Shown: positions 31,776 through 33,732 of the stretch, piece after piece
How the letters are laid out: each line of letters opens with the position of its first letter
Position numbering within the stretch: the stretch's first letter is position 1
Source: CAYNRG01 sp964399545
Lineage (GTDB): Bacteria; Bacillota_I; Bacilli_A; Erysipelotrichales; Erysipelotrichaceae
Assembly (NCBI GenBank): GCA_964399545.1
Contig: CAYNRG010000012.1
Span: 1 to 33,732, forward strand
Reading direction: 5' to 3'
DNA: 33,732 nucleotides
Position numbers and translations under genes: made by a program
Notes under the pieces: generated by a model
What the model saw: only the letters and a program-made list of their open reading frames with translations
Database searches by the model: none
Told to the model about the DNA's origin: nothing

Positions 31776-31830
31776 ACAGGTTAAAGGAAGAAATAGGTTT
31801 AGTGGAATGAAAAAGCTTTTTAATAAGACC

Positions 31831-31846
31831 TATAATTTGATACAAT
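31831..31846 (+). promoter_or_regulatory. Candidate -10 elements for the ACT-DUF711 operon
   Basis: TATAAT (31831-31836) and, ten bases later, TACAAT (31841-31846) with a TG one base before it (extended -10). Neither has a good -35. One of them probably starts the transcript of the ACT-DUF711 pair, about 50 bases before the first ATG. Confidence 0.45.
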
Positions 31847-31893
31847 GGCAATGATGAAAGTGAAAAATCTAATAATAGATATGGAGGGAAAAG

Positions 31894-32163
31894 ATGAGAG
31901 CGGTAATTTCAGTGGTAGGTAAAGACAAGATAGGGATTTTAGCTTTAATAAGTGGTGAGTGTTTGAAGCAAGAGGCAAATATTGTAGATGTATCACAAAC
32001 GGTTTTACAAGATATCTTTAATATGTTTATGGTTGTTGAAATTAATAAGGATACGGATGAATTTATTGCGTTTGTGAATCATTTTGAAGGAAAAGGAAAA
32101 GAGAATGATTTAGTTATTCACGTAATGCATGAGGATCTTTTTAATGCGATGCATACGGTCTAG
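31894..32163 (+). CDS. ACT domain-containing protein (UPF0237 type)
   Basis: The 89-residue protein consists of one ACT domain, starting MRAVISVVGKDKIGI with the DxxG-like turn, then NIVDVSQTVLQDIFNMFMVVEI and a C-terminal helix-strand. ACT domains bind small ligands, usually amino acids, and form dimers. AGGG lies before the ATG. The stop is 8 bases from the DUF711 gene, and this pairing is well conserved in Gram-positives. The ligand and biological role are not known. Confidence 0.9.
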   Translation: MRAVISVVGKDKIGILALISGECLKQEANIVDVSQTVLQDIFNMFMVVEINKDTDEFIAFVNHFEGKGKENDLVIHVMHEDLFNAMHTV

Positions 32164-32171
32164 GAGGAGAT

Positions 32172-33530
32172 ATGTTAAACACAAATAAAATTGCAGAAAC
32201 CATAACGATGATTCAGGAAGAAGATTTAGATATTCGGACAATTACATTAGGGATTTCATTATTGGATTGTGCAGATGTAGATATTCATAAATCATGTGAA
32301 AAAGTTTATAGTAAAATTACTACAGTAGCGAAAGACTTAGTTCGCATTGGAGATGAAATTTCAAAAGAGTTTGGCATACCTATCATTAATAAAAGAGTAT
32401 CCGTTACGCCAATTAGTATGTTAGTGGATGTTAGCGGTGGAAATCCAGTTGAGTATGCAAAGGTGCTCGATGCAGCTGCTGAGGCTATCGGGATTGACTT
32501 TATTGGAGGGTATTCTGCTTTGGTTCAAAAAGGAATGACCAAGGGAGAAAAGAAGTTGATTGATTCTATTCCAGAGGCATTATCGCAAACAAAGAAGGTT
32601 TGCAGTAGTGTTAATATAGGGTCGACAAGAGCGGGTATTAATATGGATGCTGTCGCAATAATGGGAAAAATTATTGTTCAATGTGCAGAGAAAACAAAAA
32701 ATGAGCAATGTATAGGTGCTGCAAAATTAGTGGTCTTTTGCAATGCTGTAGAAGATAACCCGTTTATGGCTGGAGCTTTTCATGGAATATCGGAGCCAGA
32801 AGTTGTTTTGAATGTTGGGGTATCTGGACCTGGAGTTGTGCGTAGTGCGGTGAAACGAGCAGGAAAAGAATGTACTATGGATCAAATTGCAGAGGTAATT
32901 AAGAAGACGGCCTTTAAAGTTACAAGAATGGGTCAACTTGTAGGGGCTGTCGCAAGTGAAAGATTACAAGTACCTTTTGGGATTGTAGACCTGTCTTTAG
33001 CACCGACACCTGCTGTGGGAGACTCTGTAGCATATATCTTAGAAGAAATTGGATTAGAACAATGTGGGGCTCCTGGAACAACTGCATGCCTTGCGATGCT
33101 TAATGATGCGGTGAAAAAAGGTGGTGTCATGGCGAGTGGGAATGTAGGCGGTTTGAGTGGTGCATTCATTCCAGTATCGGAAGATGCAGGGATGATTGAA
33201 GCTGTAAGATCTGGAGTTCTATCTTTAGAAAAATTGGAAGCAATGACAGCAGTTTGCTCGGTGGGATTAGATATGGTGGTGGTCCCGGGCGATACTTCGC
33301 CAGAGGTGATTTCTGGAATCATTGCGGATGAGGCTGCTATTGGGATGATTAATAGTAAAACAACAGCGGTGCGCCTTATTCCGGCTGTAGGATATGAAGA
33401 AGGAGCAGAGTTAGAATTCGGTGGGTTATTAGGAAGTGGGCCAATTATGAAAATAAACAAAGTGGCTCCTATGGGAATGATTCGGCGCGGAGGAAGAATT
33501 CCGGCTCCAATACAAAGCTTAAAAAATTAA
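32172..33530 (+). CDS. PFL family protein (DUF711/UPF0210)
   Basis: The 452-residue protein matches the DUF711 family, which has a fold related to pyruvate formate-lyase and ribonucleotide reductase barrels. Recognisable are IRTITLGISLLDCADVD, NKRVSVTPISML, the GADG-like VGVSGPGVVRSAV region and the C-terminal VAPMGMIRRGGRIPAPIQSLKN. It lacks an obvious glycyl-radical loop and no activating enzyme is linked, so formate-lyase activity should not be assumed. It is cotranscribed with the ACT gene and followed by a terminator. Confidence 0.9.
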   Translation: MLNTNKIAETITMIQEEDLDIRTITLGISLLDCADVDIHKSCEKVYSKITTVAKDLVRIGDEISKEFGIPIINKRVSVTPISMLVDVSGGNPVEYAKVLDAAAEAIGIDFIGGYSALVQKGMTKGEKKLIDSIPEALSQTKKVCSSVNIGSTRAGINMDAVAIMGKIIVQCAEKTKNEQCIGAAKLVVFCNAVEDNPFMAGAFHGISEPEVVLNVGVSGPGVVRSAVKRAGKECTMDQIAEVIKKTAFKVTRMGQLVGAVASERLQVPFGIVDLSLAPTPAVGDSVAYILEEIGLEQCGAPGTTACLAMLNDAVKKGGVMASGNVGGLSGAFIPVSEDAGMIEAVRSGVLSLEKLEAMTAVCSVGLDMVVVPGDTSPEVISGIIADEAAIGMINSKTTAVRLIPAVGYEEGAELEFGGLLGSGPIMKINKVAPMGMIRRGGRIPAPIQSLKN

Positions 33531-33559
33531 ACTGTCAAAGAGATAGGAAGAATAATGGT

Positions 33560-33604
33560 GAGGAGTTGACTTTTTCTAGTCGAGAGAGTTCAACTTCTTT
33601 TTTT
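33560..33604 (+). terminator. Terminator of the ACT-DUF711 operon
   Basis: GAGGAGTTGA (33560-33569) pairs with TCAACTTCTT (33590-33599) with two G-U pairs, followed by a T-run (33598-33604). The loop is 20 bases and can fold further. The remaining bases to 33732 are purine-rich with no gene that I can see. Confidence 0.75.
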
Positions 33605-33732
33605 AGAGTTTTAATGGGGTATAGTTATTTTGAAACAGATAAAAAAATTCTAAAAAAGAAAAATATTTATTAGATATAAAGATGCAACGAGAGGAGAAAA
33701 AGGCCGAATAAAAGGGGGAAAAGGGAGGAAAA

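Noticed and set aside
32933..33460. Reverse-strand 175-codon frame inside the DUF711 gene
   Set aside because: It lies fully opposite a strong family match, has no ribosome site and a low-complexity composition.
32172..33530. Pyruvate formate-lyase
   Set aside because: The match is to DUF711, which is only related in fold. The glycyl-radical motif and an activating enzyme are not seen.
1..33732. CRISPR arrays, insertion sequences, prophage, tRNA and rRNA genes
   Set aside because: I saw no regularly spaced repeats, transposase, integrase or phage genes, or tRNA-like cloverleaf ending in CCA.

Overview
The window is a core chromosomal segment of a low-GC Gram-positive bacterium. Evidence: AT-rich DNA, strong AGGAGG-type Shine-Dalgarno sites before almost every gene, a DarA/PstA-type cyclic-di-AMP receptor, a four-cysteine (zinc) adenylate kinase, zinc-type S14 and L36, and the Firmicute order of the str, S10, spc and alpha ribosomal clusters. 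Missing rpmD and map genes and the EF-Tu N-terminus suggest an Erysipelotrichia-like lineage; this is an inference, not a proof.

Layout. 1-5917: the tail of an unknown gene and its terminator, a diacylglycerol-kinase-family gene, darA, a GNAT acetyltransferase / M42 aminopeptidase / AEC transporter operon, a reverse-strand acyltransferase-3 gene and yaaA. 5939-10644: a reverse-strand operon for a heterodimeric ABC exporter, divergent from a TetR-family gene; the shared spacer is built around a perfect 34-bp palindrome. 10691-15158: the str cluster (rpsL, rpsG, fusA, tuf), with a consensus promoter before rpsL, a second one before tuf and a terminator after tuf. 15202-17809: an accessory insert with a thioredoxin-like/arsenate-reductase pair, a small membrane protein, a SHOCT-domain protein and an alpha/beta hydrolase. 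18045-31775: one long run of S10, spc and alpha genes, from a promoter with an extended -10 and a GC-rich structured leader, through rpsJ...rpsE, rplO, secY, adk, infA, rpmJ, rpsM, rpsK and rpoA to rplQ, closed by a terminator. 31894-33604: an ACT-domain gene and a PFL-like DUF711 gene with a terminator.

The central genes work together in translation (ribosomal proteins, EF-G, EF-Tu, IF-1), transcription (RpoA) and secretion (SecY). The flanking genes are single enzymes, transporters and signalling proteins. I found no CRISPR array, prophage, insertion sequence, tRNA or rRNA gene. I see no clearly new system. The best leads are the symmetric divergent promoter/operator of the ABC exporter, the structured leaders of rpsJ and rpsL, the missing rpmD and map genes, and an unannotated reverse-strand open frame that ends at a terminator near 16650.
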